Of a stretch of DNA of 64,000 nucleotides, positions 53,455-61,485 are shown in pieces. The stretch comes from JACOMY01 sp046233115 (GTDB taxonomy: Bacteria; Pseudomonadota; Alphaproteobacteria; Kiloniellales; JACOMY01). The stretch covers positions 558,001 through 622,000 of the forward strand of contig JBJXHM010000001.1 in the NCBI GenBank assembly GCA_046233115.1. Direction: 5' to 3'. Each line of letters opens with the position of its first letter. Position 1 is the first letter of the stretch. The notes under the pieces are model-generated. The model worked only from the letters and a program-made list of their open reading frames with translations, did not search any database and had not been told where the DNA came from. Position numbers and translations under genes: made by a program.

Positions 53455-55032
53455 ATGACCGACCAGACCAGCAAGCCGACGCGCAGCGAAGCCGACCGCG
53501 TCATCATCTTCGACACCACCTTGCGCGACGGCGAGCAGGCCCCGGGCTGCTCGATGAACCTGAGCGAGAAGATCCAGGTCGCCGATGCCCTGGAGGAGCT
53601 GGGCGTCGACGTGATCGAGGCCGGCTTCCCGATCGCCTCCAAGGGCGACTTCGAGGCGGTCGCCGCCGTCTCCGAGCGCATCACCAAGTGCCAGGTCGCC
53701 GGCCTGGCGCGCGCCACCCGCAAGGACATCGACCGCGCCTGGGAGGCCTTGCAGAAGGCCAAGAACCCGCGCATCCACACCTTCATCTCGACCAGCCCGC
53801 TGCACATGAAGCACAAGCTGCAGATGGAGCCGGAGCAGGTCTACCAGGCGGTCATCGACAGCGTCACCCATGCCCGCAACCTGTGCGAGGACGTGGAGTG
53901 GTCCTGCGAGGACGGCACCCGCACCGACTTCGACTTCCTGTGCCGCTGCGTGGAGGCGGCGATCAACGCCGGTGCTTCGACCGTGAACATCCCCGATACC
54001 GTGGGCTACACCGTGCCGGAAGAGTACTTTCGCATGATCACAGCGTTGCGCGAGCGGGTGCCGAACATTGACAAGGCGCGGATCTCCACGCACTGCCACA
54101 ATGATCTGGGCCTGGGCGTGGCCAACTCCCTGGCGGCGATCAGCGCCGGTGCCCGGCAGGTGGAATGCACCATCAACGGCATCGGCGAGCGTGCCGGCAA
54201 CGCCGCCCTGGAAGAGATCGTGATGGCGTTGAAGACCCGCGCCGACGTGATGCCGCAGTGGACCCGGATCGAGACCAGGGCGATCACCAAGACCTCGCGG
54301 TTGTTGTCCTCGATCACCGGCTTCTCGGTGCAGCCCAACAAGGCCATCGTCGGCGCCAACGCCTTCGCGCACGAGAGCGGCATCCACCAGGACGGCATGC
54401 TGAAGAACGCCCAGACCTACGAGATCATGACGCCGGAGTCGGTGGGGCTGACCAAGACCAGCCTGGTGATGGGCAAGCACTCCGGCCGCCACGCCTTCAA
54501 GGCCAAACTGGAGGAGCTGGGCATCGCCCTGGGCGACAACCAGTTGAACGATGCCTTCGCCCGCTTCAAGGACCTGGCCGACGCCAAGAAGGAGGTCTTC
54601 GACGAGGACATCGTCGCGCTGATCGACGACAGCCTGCTGGGCGGCGGCGATCGCATCCGCTTCAACGCGATGCACGTGGTCTGCGGCACCACCGGTCCGC
54701 AGACCTGCGTTCTGAAGCTGGAGGTCGACGGCCGCACCCGCGAGGCCGAGTCGCGCGGCAACGGCCCGGTCGATGCGGCCTTCCACTGCGTGCGCCAGAT
54801 CTTCCCGCACGAGGCCAAGCTGCAGCTGTACCAGGTGCATGCCGTAACCGGCGGCACCGACGCGCAGGCCCAGGTGACGGTGCGCCTGGAGGAGGACGGC
54901 AAGACGGTGAACGGCCGCGGCGCCGACCACGACACCCTGGTCGCCTCGGTCCGGGCCTACGTCAACGCGCTGAACAAGCTGCTGGAAAAGCGCGAGAAGA
55001 CCGCCCCGGAGGCCTTCAAGGCGAGCGCCTGA
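53455..55032 (+). CDS. leuA: 2-isopropylmalate synthase
   Basis: This 525-residue LeuA condenses acetyl-CoA with 2-oxoisovalerate, the first committed step of leucine synthesis. The TIM-barrel motif FDTTLRDGEQAPGCSM, metal His in STHCHNDLGLGVANS, NGIGERAGN and GSGIHQDGMLK-type segments are present. A C-terminal LeuA allosteric domain (about 395-510) contains the feedback site for leucine. Length is normal. It is preceded by a Leu-rich leader peptide and attenuator hairpins and followed by an intrinsic terminator. Confidence 0.98.
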   Translation: MTDQTSKPTRSEADRVIIFDTTLRDGEQAPGCSMNLSEKIQVADALEELGVDVIEAGFPIASKGDFEAVAAVSERITKCQVAGLARATRKDIDRAWEALQKAKNPRIHTFISTSPLHMKHKLQMEPEQVYQAVIDSVTHARNLCEDVEWSCEDGTRTDFDFLCRCVEAAINAGASTVNIPDTVGYTVPEEYFRMITALRERVPNIDKARISTHCHNDLGLGVANSLAAISAGARQVECTINGIGERAGNAALEEIVMALKTRADVMPQWTRIETRAITKTSRLLSSITGFSVQPNKAIVGANAFAHESGIHQDGMLKNAQTYEIMTPESVGLTKTSLVMGKHSGRHAFKAKLEELGIALGDNQLNDAFARFKDLADAKKEVFDEDIVALIDDSLLGGGDRIRFNAMHVVCGTTGPQTCVLKLEVDGRTREAESRGNGPVDAAFHCVRQIFPHEAKLQLYQVHAVTGGTDAQAQVTVRLEEDGKTVNGRGADHDTLVASVRAYVNALNKLLEKREKTAPEAFKASA

Positions 55033-55069
55033 TCCGGCTTCAAGAGCGTAGCGTAACTTATTGAAAGAG

Positions 55070-55104
55070 CGGCCTTCCGAGTGTTTCGGGAGGCCGCCTT
55101 TTTC
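55070..55104 (+). terminator. Intrinsic terminator of leuA
   Basis: A 10-bp stem CGGCCTTCCG/CGGGAGGCCG (one G-U pair) with a 7-base loop is followed by CCTTTTT. It lies 37 bp after the leuA stop. Confidence 0.9.
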
Positions 55105-55228
55105 GGTGGCGAAACGGAGGTGCCCTCGGCGTCGCCGACCGCCAGGCAGGCGGGCGAGGCAGGCAGGTTTGGATGCCGCTTTCGGTTAGATCACCGCACT
55201 CCATTCTTCGATAGCGGGACGAAGGGAG

Positions 55229-55312
55229 AGTGGTCCTCCGGTCAAGCCGTAGGACGACAAAATAAAATAACTTCAATTGGTTGTCGTCCTACGGCTTGAC
55301 CGGAGGACCACT
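55229..55312. repeat. Perfect 32-bp inverted repeat with 20-bp AT-rich loop
   Basis: Bases 55229-55260 are the exact reverse complement of 55281-55312 (outer end AGTGGTCCTCC, inner end GGACGACAA). The loop 55261-55280 is AT-rich. Such long perfect arms point to a recently formed or maintained element, perhaps a MITE-like mini-element or a very strong RNA hairpin between leuA and the leftward photolyase gene. Confidence 0.9.
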
Positions 55313-55416
55313 GGACGCATCCAGAAGCTGAACAAACGAGCCTGCCTGCACCGCAGCACCGCTTCGAAAAGCGGAGCAGATCGCGAGCAGGCGATACTAG
55401 CTGGTCTCAACGCGCT

Positions 55417-56943
55417 CTACAGCGACGCCAGCACCAGTTTGGCGCTCTCGCGGTAGGAGGCTCGTGTCTCCGGCTGCATCCGATCCCAGGTGCGGTAGAC
55501 CTGGGCCAGGCGCGGGTTGCCCCGCAGCGTTCCTTCGTTCCGGGCGAGGAAGTCCCAGTAGAGCGGGTTGAAGGGGCAGGCGCCCGCTCCGGCCTTCTGC
55601 TTCACGTCATAGCGGCAAGCGCCGCAGTAGTCCGACATCCGGTTGATGTAGTTGCCGCTGGCGGCATAGGGCTTGGAACCGAGCAGGCCGCCGTCGGCGA
55701 ACTGGCTCATGCCCAGGGTGTTGGGCAGCTCCACCCACTCGTAGGCATCGGCATAGACCGCCAGGTACCACTCGTGCACCTGTTTGGGATCGAAGCCGGC
55801 CAGCAGCGCGAAGTTGCCGGTGATCATCAGGCGCTGGATGTGGTGGGCATAGGCCTCGTCGCGGGTCTGGCCGATCGCCGCCTTCAGGCAGGCCATGTCG
55901 GTCTCCGCCGTCCAGTAGAAGGCGGGCAGCGGCCGCTCGGCCGCCAGCGCGTTGCGCTCCAGGTAGCCCGGCATGAAGCGCCAGTAGATTCCGCGTACGT
56001 ACTCGCGCCAGCCGATGATCTGGCGGATGTAGCCCTCGGCGGCGTTCAGGGGCGCGTGGCCCGCGCGGTAGGCCCGCTCCACCTTTCGGCAGATCTCCAA
56101 GGGCTCCAGCAGGCCGGCATTCAGGTAGAGCGAGAGCAGTGAGTGGTAGAGGAAGGGCTGGCCCAGCAGCATGGCGTCCTGATAGTCGCCGAAGCGGGGC
56201 AGGGCCTCGGCCACGAAATGGTCCAGAGCCTGCAGCGCCTGGCTGCGCGTGACCGCAAACCAGAAGGGCTCCAGCGTGCCGAAGCGATCGGGAAAGCGCG
56301 CCTTAACCAGGTCCAGCACCGCGCGCGTCTCAGCGTCGGGTTCGACCCGGAAGGGCGCGGGTAGGAAGAGGGCGGCCTTGGCCGGCTTCCGGTTCTCGGA
56401 GTCGAAGTTCCAGCGCCCGCCTGCCGGCGTTTCACCCTCCATCAGCAGGCCGGTCTCGCGGCGCATCGCCCGGTAGAAGTGCTCCATGCGGAGCTGCTTG
56501 CGGCCCTCGGCCCAGCGCGCGAAGCGCTCCTGCGAGCAGAGGAAGCGGCGGTCCTCCAGGAGGATGACCGGGCAGGGCAGGCGCTCGGCCCAGCCGGCCA
56601 TCTCCTGGTTCAGGCGATACTCGCCTGGCTCGGTGACGCAGACCTCTTCGGGGCGATGACGTCCGACCGCACGCGCCAGCTCGCCGAACAGGCTGCCGCG
56701 GTTCGCCGGGTTGTCCAGGCGGGTGTAGTCGATTCGCCAGCCATCCGCCGCCTGCTCGGCCGCGAAGTGCCGCATGGCAGAGAAGAGAAAGGCGAGCTTC
56801 TTGCGGTGGTGCGGAACGTAGTGCGCCTCCTCCTGCACCTCGGCCATCAGCAGGCGGTCCCGCTCCGGCTCCGACCCGGCCAGCGAGGAGATCGCGGTCG
56901 AGAGCTGGTCGGCTAGGATCAGGATCAGCCTGCGCGTCGTCAT
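55417..56943 (-). CDS. phrB: [4Fe-4S] bacterial (6-4) photolyase, PhrB/FeS-BCP type
   Basis: This 508-residue protein matches bacterial iron-sulfur cryptochrome/photolyase proteins (COG3046). It opens RRLILILADQLS and has YVPHHRKKLAFLFSAMRHFA. Cluster cysteines are at residues 352, 440, 443 and 456 (DYCGACRY...GACPFNPLYW), the same spacing as Cys350/438/441/454 of Agrobacterium PhrB. The FAD-binding helical domain includes EGYIRQIIGWREYVRG and MITGNFALLAGFDP. The reaction is light-driven repair of (6-4) photoproducts in DNA. It is monocistronic. Confidence 0.95.
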   Translation of the reverse strand: MTTRRLILILADQLSTAISSLAGSEPERDRLLMAEVQEEAHYVPHHRKKLAFLFSAMRHFAAEQAADGWRIDYTRLDNPANRGSLFGELARAVGRHRPEEVCVTEPGEYRLNQEMAGWAERLPCPVILLEDRRFLCSQERFARWAEGRKQLRMEHFYRAMRRETGLLMEGETPAGGRWNFDSENRKPAKAALFLPAPFRVEPDAETRAVLDLVKARFPDRFGTLEPFWFAVTRSQALQALDHFVAEALPRFGDYQDAMLLGQPFLYHSLLSLYLNAGLLEPLEICRKVERAYRAGHAPLNAAEGYIRQIIGWREYVRGIYWRFMPGYLERNALAAERPLPAFYWTAETDMACLKAAIGQTRDEAYAHHIQRLMITGNFALLAGFDPKQVHEWYLAVYADAYEWVELPNTLGMSQFADGGLLGSKPYAASGNYINRMSDYCGACRYDVKQKAGAGACPFNPLYWDFLARNEGTLRGNPRLAQVYRTWDRMQPETRASYRESAKLVLASL

Positions 56944-57053
56944 GGTCCTGTTAGCTAGGGCGGGCCTCCCGGCTTGGCCAGCACGCGGCTTCGGAAGCGG
57001 TTTCTAGAAACGCTCCTCAGAACTATCCTATAACTTATTGAAAAATATCGATA

Positions 57054-57893
57054 TTATCGATGGCCTTGGGCTTCGTCCTCTGGAAAGGCCTCGGCCAGCA
57101 GATAGACCGCATCGTCGGCCAGGGTCTCCGCGCGGCGATACCCCTTGGCGCGCATCAGGCTGTCGATCGGGTCCTGGTTGAGGCGGGTCTCGACGGTCCA
57201 GGCGGCGACGCGATAGCGCTCGAAGGGGAAGCCCTCGAGGATCGCCAGCTCCGCCCCCTCGACGTCCAGCGAGATGTAGTCGACTTCGCTGAGGCCATGC
57301 TCCTCGAAGAGGTCGGCGAGGGTCACGGCCTCGACCTCGATCACCTCCTCGCGGTGCTTGGGGTTCTGGGCCAGGCGGGTCCGGGTTGTCTCGTCGTAGC
57401 TTTCCAGTAGGCCGCCCATCTCCAGGTAGCCGTCGAGCACGTGCAGGAAGGGCAGGCGGCCGGCCTCCGGCGCCACCGCGCGCTGCAGGCAGCGGCAGCG
57501 GCGGAACTTGGCGGCGCGGCGGAAGAGGGTGGGCGAGGGCTCCAGCAGGATGCCGCGCCAGCCGCGCAGCAGCTCGAAGAAGAGCGTGTTGGAGGCGATC
57601 AGCCCGTCGAAGCCGCCGATGTCGATGAAGGTGCCCCTGCGCTTGCGCTTGAAGGCCTTGGTATCCAGCCACCAGTCCTGGCCGGCGCGGCTGAAGTGGC
57701 CGGGCCGGACCCCGGCGACGACCTCGCAGAGCCAGAGCTCGCGCTGCAGCCGGCCGCGCAGCAGCGGGTGCTGCACCTCCGGCAGCAGGCGCTTGATCCG
57801 CCGGTGGATGTCGGAGAGCTGACCCTGCACCGCCTCCAGCTCTTTGCCGAAGGCGAGGATGCGCTGCAGGGCCTCCTCTTCCTCGTCGCTCAT
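57054..57893 (-). CDS. FkbM family methyltransferase
   Basis: This protein of about 279 residues starts at ATG 57893 (MSDEEEEALQRIL; ATG 57917 is an alternative). It has an N-terminal helical region of about 75 residues, then an FkbM SAM-binding domain with FIDIGGFDGLIASNTLFFE (motif I), ILLEPSPTLF, and the characteristic DYISLDVEGAELAILEGFPFERY. FkbM enzymes O-methylate sugars or polyketides, often in glycan synthesis. The substrate is unknown, and the neighbours (photolyase, VOC protein) give no hint. Confidence 0.9.
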   Translation of the reverse strand: MSDEEEEALQRILAFGKELEAVQGQLSDIHRRIKRLLPEVQHPLLRGRLQRELWLCEVVAGVRPGHFSRAGQDWWLDTKAFKRKRRGTFIDIGGFDGLIASNTLFFELLRGWRGILLEPSPTLFRRAAKFRRCRCLQRAVAPEAGRLPFLHVLDGYLEMGGLLESYDETTRTRLAQNPKHREEVIEVEAVTLADLFEEHGLSEVDYISLDVEGAELAILEGFPFERYRVAAWTVETRLNQDPIDSLMRAKGYRRAETLADDAVYLLAEAFPEDEAQGHR

Positions 57894-57927
57894 CGCGGTC
57901 CCGCCGGACGCGGGCAAAGGACGAGCC

Positions 57928-58299
57928 TCAGACCGTGAAGTCGACGTGGATGTGGTTGCCGTCCGGGTCGAAGAAGTTGAGCTGCAGCAGGTTGGTGCCG
58001 GGCACCCGAACCTCCTGGCAGGGCACGCCCTCGTCCTTCAAGCGCTTGCGATAGGCCTCAAGGTCCTCGCCGCGGAACGCGAAGTGCTCGAGTCGCAGTC
58101 CTTCGGCTTCCTTCGGTGCCGCCGGGTCCGACTCGACCGCGACCAGGTGCACGTAGGCCTGCTGGCCCAGGTACATCCAGGCGCCGGGGAAAGGAAAGTC
58201 CGGGCGCTTGCCGCTGGTCATGCCCAGCACACGTTCATAGAACCGTTTGGACTCGTCCAGATTGGCGGTACGAATGTTGACATGATCGAATTGCAACAT
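57928..58299 (-). CDS. VOC family dioxygenase-like protein
   Basis: This 123-residue single VOC domain opens MLQFDHVNIRTANLDESKRFYERVLGM (metal His in FDHVN), has RLEHFAF with the second His and ends NLLQLNFFDPDGNHIHVDFTV. Family members bind a divalent metal and act on varied small molecules. ATG 58299 is the conserved family start. It lies 34 bp upstream of the FkbM gene on the same strand. Confidence 0.88.
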   Translation of the reverse strand: MLQFDHVNIRTANLDESKRFYERVLGMTSGKRPDFPFPGAWMYLGQQAYVHLVAVESDPAAPKEAEGLRLEHFAFRGEDLEAYRKRLKDEGVPCQEVRVPGTNLLQLNFFDPDGNHIHVDFTV

Positions 58300-58378
58300 G
58301 CCGATGCGTCTCCTCCCCTTGCAAGGCGCGCTACCATAGCGCATCTCTCCCTTGCTTCAAATCCGTGCGGGTCTGGCG

Positions 58379-58407
58379 TTGACAGGGCCGTTCGTAGAGG
58401 TTAGACA
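58379..58407 (+). promoter_or_regulatory. Candidate promoter of rplU-rpmA
   Basis: TTGACA (58379-58384), 17 bp, then TAGACA (58402-58407). The position is about 85 bp before rplU and the hexamers are typical for a housekeeping alphaproteobacterial promoter. Confidence 0.6.
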
Positions 58408-58420
58408 ACGCAGCTCTCGC

Positions 58421-58450
58421 GCCCGGGGATCCCGAAGGCGCGCCCCGGGC
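58421..58450 (+). promoter_or_regulatory. Leader hairpin of rplU (possible attenuator)
   Basis: A perfect 8-bp stem GCCCGGGG/CCCCGGGC with a 14-base loop is followed by CTTTTG, lying in the 5' leader between the promoter and rplU. A second small hairpin GCCT/AGGC follows. It resembles an intrinsic terminator and may adjust ribosomal protein synthesis. Confidence 0.6.
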
Positions 58451-58490
58451 CTTTTGCCTGGGCAAGGCATTAGGACAAAGAGTGGAAACG

Positions 58491-58802
58491 ATGTACGCAG
58501 TCATCCAGACAGGCGGCAAGCAGTACCGGGTCGCCAAGGATCAGAAGATCGCCGTCGAGCGCCTCGCAGGCGAGCCCGGCGACCAGATCTCCTTCGATGC
58601 CGTCCTCCTGGTCGAGGGCGAGGACGGGGTGAAGGTCGGCGCACCGCTGCTGGAAGGCGCCAAGGTCGCCGGCGAGGTGGTCGAGCAGAGCCGGACCCGC
58701 AAGGTCATCGTGTTCAAGAAGAAGCGCCGCCAGAACTACCGTCGCCGCAACGGCCATCGCCAGCAGCAGACCGTGGTGCGCATCACCGACATCGTCGCCT
58801 GA
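58491..58802 (+). CDS. rplU: 50S ribosomal protein L21
   Basis: This 103-residue L21 opens MYAVIQTGGKQYRVAKDQKI and ends with the basic KVIVFKKKRRQNYRRRNGHRQQQTVVRI segment that contacts 23S rRNA. ATG 58491 is the universal family start; an in-frame GTG nine bases upstream is unlikely. It lies 40 bp before rpmA in the standard rplU-rpmA order, behind a candidate promoter and a leader hairpin. Confidence 0.98.
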   Translation: MYAVIQTGGKQYRVAKDQKIAVERLAGEPGDQISFDAVLLVEGEDGVKVGAPLLEGAKVAGEVVEQSRTRKVIVFKKKRRQNYRRRNGHRQQQTVVRITDIVA

Positions 58803-58842
58803 AACACGGCCTGACGACAGCAGAAGACGAGGAGAAGACGAG

Positions 58843-59127
58843 ATGGCGCATAAAAAGGCAGGCGGTTCATCCCGCAACGGACGCGACTCCGCTGGCCGCC
58901 GCTTGGGCGTGAAGCGCTTCGGCGGACAGGAAGTCCTGGCCGGCAACATCCTGGTCCGCCAGCGCGGCACCAAGTTCTACCCTGGCGCCAACGTCGGCAT
59001 GGGCCGCGACCACACCCTCTTCGCCCTGGTCGAGGGCAGGGTCAGCTTCGCGACCAAGGCGAAGGGCCGGACCTTCGTGTCGATCGATCCCATCGCCGGC
59101 GAGGCATCGCCGGCCAGCGAGGCCTAG
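58843..59127 (+). CDS. rpmA: 50S ribosomal protein L27
   Basis: This 94-residue L27 opens AHKKAGGSSRNGRDSAGRRLGVKRFGG and has VRQRGTKFYPGANVGMGRDHTLFAL, all family-typical. The flexible N-terminus reaches the peptidyl transferase centre. There is no firmicute-type N-terminal extension. A GAGGAGAAGA ribosome site precedes the ATG, and a strong terminator lies 54 bp after the stop. Confidence 0.98.
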   Translation: MAHKKAGGSSRNGRDSAGRRLGVKRFGGQEVLAGNILVRQRGTKFYPGANVGMGRDHTLFALVEGRVSFATKAKGRTFVSIDPIAGEASPASEA

Positions 59128-59180
59128 CCTCGCGGACGCTGATCCGGGCCCGATAGCGGGCCCTTAAAAGCGAAACGACA

Positions 59181-59214
59181 GGGGCGCTCCACGCAAGCGA
59201 GGGGCGCCCTTTTT
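59181..59214 (+). terminator. Intrinsic terminator after rpmA
   Basis: The stem GGGCGC/GCGCCC is followed by TTTTT. A second GC hairpin (GGGCCC/GGGCCC, about 59147-59164) lies just before it, so termination is probably doubled. obgE starts 36 bp further on. Confidence 0.85.
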
Positions 59215-59249
59215 GCTGTGCCAACAACTGAAGTCAACTGGTTAAACCG

Positions 59250-60290
59250 ATGAAATTCTTGGATGAAGCGAAGATCTATCTGCGCTCCGGCGACGGCGGG
59301 GGCGGCTGCGTCTCCTTTCGCCGCGAGAAGTTCATCGAGTTCGGCGGGCCGGACGGCGGCAACGGCGGGCGCGGCGGCGACGTGGTCTTCGAGGCCACGC
59401 CCGACCTCAACACCCTGATCGACTTCCGCTACCGCCAGCACTTCAAGGCCAAGGCCGGCGGGCATGGGCGCGGTGCCGACCGCACCGGCGCCTCGGCACC
59501 GCCGACGGTGATCACCGTGCCGGTCGGGACGCAGGTCCTGGCCGACGACAAGGAGACCCTGCTGTTCGACCTGGTCGAGCCCGGCCAGCGCGTCATCGCC
59601 TGCCGTGGCGGCGACGGCGGTTTCGGCAACGCCAACTTCAAGACCAGCACCAACCGCGCGCCGCGCCGCGCCGATCCCGGCTGGCCCGGCGAAGAGCGCT
59701 GGGTCTGGCTGCGGCTGAAGCTGATCGCCGACGCCGGCCTGGTCGGCTTGCCCAACGCCGGCAAGTCGACCTTCCTCTCCACCGTCAGCCGCGCCCGGCC
59801 CAAGGTCGCCGACTATCCCTTCACCACCCTGGCGCCGCACCTGGGCGTGGTCAGCGTCGGCGAGACCAGCTTCGTGCTGGCCGACATCCCCGGCCTGATC
59901 GAGGGCGCCAGCGAGGGTGCCGGCCTGGGCGACCGCTTCCTCGGCCATATCGAGCGCTGCGGCGCGCTCTTGCATCTGGTCGACGCCACCCAGGACGACG
60001 TTGCCGGTGCCTACCGCACCATCCGCGGTGAGCTTGAGGCCTATGACGCCGACCTCGCAGACAAGCCTGAGCTGCTGGCGCTCAGCAAGTGCGACGCGCT
60101 TTCGCCGGAAGACGTGAAGGTGCAGGCCGACTGGCTGGCAGAGGCGGCAGGCCAGCGCCCGCTGCTGATCTCCTCGGCTTCCGGGCAGGGCATCGATGCG
60201 GTGCTGGAGAAGCTGCTGGAGATGGTTCGCGAGGGCCGTCGCAAGGGCCGGAAGACGCAGGAGGCCTGGAGCCCGGAGTCGCCGTCATGA
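59250..60290 (+). CDS. obgE: GTPase Obg/CgtA
   Basis: This 346-residue GTPase is needed for 50S ribosome maturation. It has an N-terminal glycine-rich Obg domain (residues 1-157, with GDGGGGCVSFRREKF and GPDGGNGGRGGDVV) and a G domain with G1 GLPNAGKST, G3 ADIPGLIEGA and G4 SKCD. A short charged tail ends the protein. Length is normal for the alphaproteobacterial form. It overlaps proB by 4 bp (ATGA), so the two are coupled. Confidence 0.98.
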   Translation: MKFLDEAKIYLRSGDGGGGCVSFRREKFIEFGGPDGGNGGRGGDVVFEATPDLNTLIDFRYRQHFKAKAGGHGRGADRTGASAPPTVITVPVGTQVLADDKETLLFDLVEPGQRVIACRGGDGGFGNANFKTSTNRAPRRADPGWPGEERWVWLRLKLIADAGLVGLPNAGKSTFLSTVSRARPKVADYPFTTLAPHLGVVSVGETSFVLADIPGLIEGASEGAGLGDRFLGHIERCGALLHLVDATQDDVAGAYRTIRGELEAYDADLADKPELLALSKCDALSPEDVKVQADWLAEAAGQRPLLISSASGQGIDAVLEKLLEMVREGRRKGRKTQEAWSPESPS

Positions 60291-61414
60291 ACCAGCCCTC
60301 GCTGCTCAGTGCCAAGCGCCTGGTGGTGAAGATCGGCTCGGCCCTGCTGGTCGAGCCGCTGGGCCTGGTGCGCTCCGCCTGGATCACCGCGCTCGCCGCC
60401 GATGTCGCCATGTTGCGCCGCCGCGGGATCGAGGTGGTGCTGGTCTCCTCCGGCGCCATCGCGGTCGGCCGCAACCTGCTGGGCCTGCCTGAACGGCCGC
60501 TCTACCTGGAGGAAAAGCAGGCGGCAGCGGCGACCGGCCAGATCCAGCTCGCCCAGGCCTATACCGTGGCGCTCTCCAAGCACGGCATCGTGGTCTCGCA
60601 GATCCTGCTGACACTGGACGACACCGAGGAGCGGCGGCGTCACCTGAACGCGCGCGCCACCCTGAACCAACTCCTGCGCCTGGGTGCGATGCCGGTGGTG
60701 AACGAGAACGACACCATCGCCACCAACGAGATCCGTATCGGCGACAACGACCGGCTGGCGGCGCGCGTCGCGGTTATGATTAACGCCGACACCCTGGTGC
60801 TGCTGTCGGACATCGACGGACTCTACAGCGCCGACCCGCGGCTCGACCCCGAGGCCGAGCACATTCCCTTCGTCGAGCGCCTGACGCCGGAGATCCTGGC
60901 GATGGGCGGCAAGGCCCCGCGCGGCTATTCCTCCGGCGGGATGGAAACCAAGCTGGTGGCGGCCCGCATGGCCGGCGAGGGCGGTTGCCGCATGGCGATC
61001 GCCAACGGCCGCGAGCCCCATGCCCTGGCCCGCCTGGCCGAGGGCGGCAAGGCCACCTGGTTCGCCGCCGGTACCGAGCCGATGACGGCGCGCAAGCGCT
61101 GGATCAAGGGCGCGCTGGAGCCGCGTGGCAGGCTGCATCTAGACGCCGGTGCGGTTGCCGCCCTACGCAGAGGCAAGTCGCTGCTGCCGGCCGGAGTGAC
61201 CGCCGCGGAAGGCAGTTTCAAGCGCGGCGACCTGCTGGTGCTGCTGGACCAGGAGGGGGCGGAGGTGGCCCGCGGGCTCTCGGCCTACCGCTCCGAGGAT
61301 GCGACCCGGATCCTGGGGTACCGCAGCGGCGAGATCGAGCGGCTGCTGGGTTATCCCGGACGCAAGGAACTGATCCACCGCGACGACCTGGTGCTGTCGG
61401 GGGATCTGAGCTGA
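60287..61414 (+). CDS. proB: Glutamate 5-kinase
   Basis: This 375-residue enzyme phosphorylates glutamate in the first step of proline synthesis. The amino-acid kinase domain has LVVKIGSALL, VLVSSGAIAVGRN, NENDTIATNEIRIGDND and YSSGGMETKLVAARMA. A C-terminal PUA domain (about 285-370) is present. ATG 60287 overlaps the obgE stop. proA follows 71 bp later, so kinase and dehydrogenase are made together. Confidence 0.98.
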   Translation: MNQPSLLSAKRLVVKIGSALLVEPLGLVRSAWITALAADVAMLRRRGIEVVLVSSGAIAVGRNLLGLPERPLYLEEKQAAAATGQIQLAQAYTVALSKHGIVVSQILLTLDDTEERRRHLNARATLNQLLRLGAMPVVNENDTIATNEIRIGDNDRLAARVAVMINADTLVLLSDIDGLYSADPRLDPEAEHIPFVERLTPEILAMGGKAPRGYSSGGMETKLVAARMAGEGGCRMAIANGREPHALARLAEGGKATWFAAGTEPMTARKRWIKGALEPRGRLHLDAGAVAALRRGKSLLPAGVTAAEGSFKRGDLLVLLDQEGAEVARGLSAYRSEDATRILGYRSGEIERLLGYPGRKELIHRDDLVLSGDLS

Positions 61415-61485
61415 GGGACCGGAGCCGGCTTGGCCTCAGGGACACGGCCGGCTAGGGTCCCCGAAAACACAGAGGAAATGCAGTG

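Larger units (their letters stand above)
55033..55416. other. leuA-photolyase intergenic region
   Basis: This 384-bp region contains the leuA terminator, a perfect 32-bp inverted repeat (55229-55312), and a minor hairpin CCGCTT/AAGCGG near 55361. The short open frame that crosses it has no family support. Confidence 0.5.

Noticed and set aside
55058..55276. Leftward 72-codon frame between leuA and the photolyase
   Set aside because: It overlaps the terminator and one arm of the perfect inverted repeat, and shows no family features.
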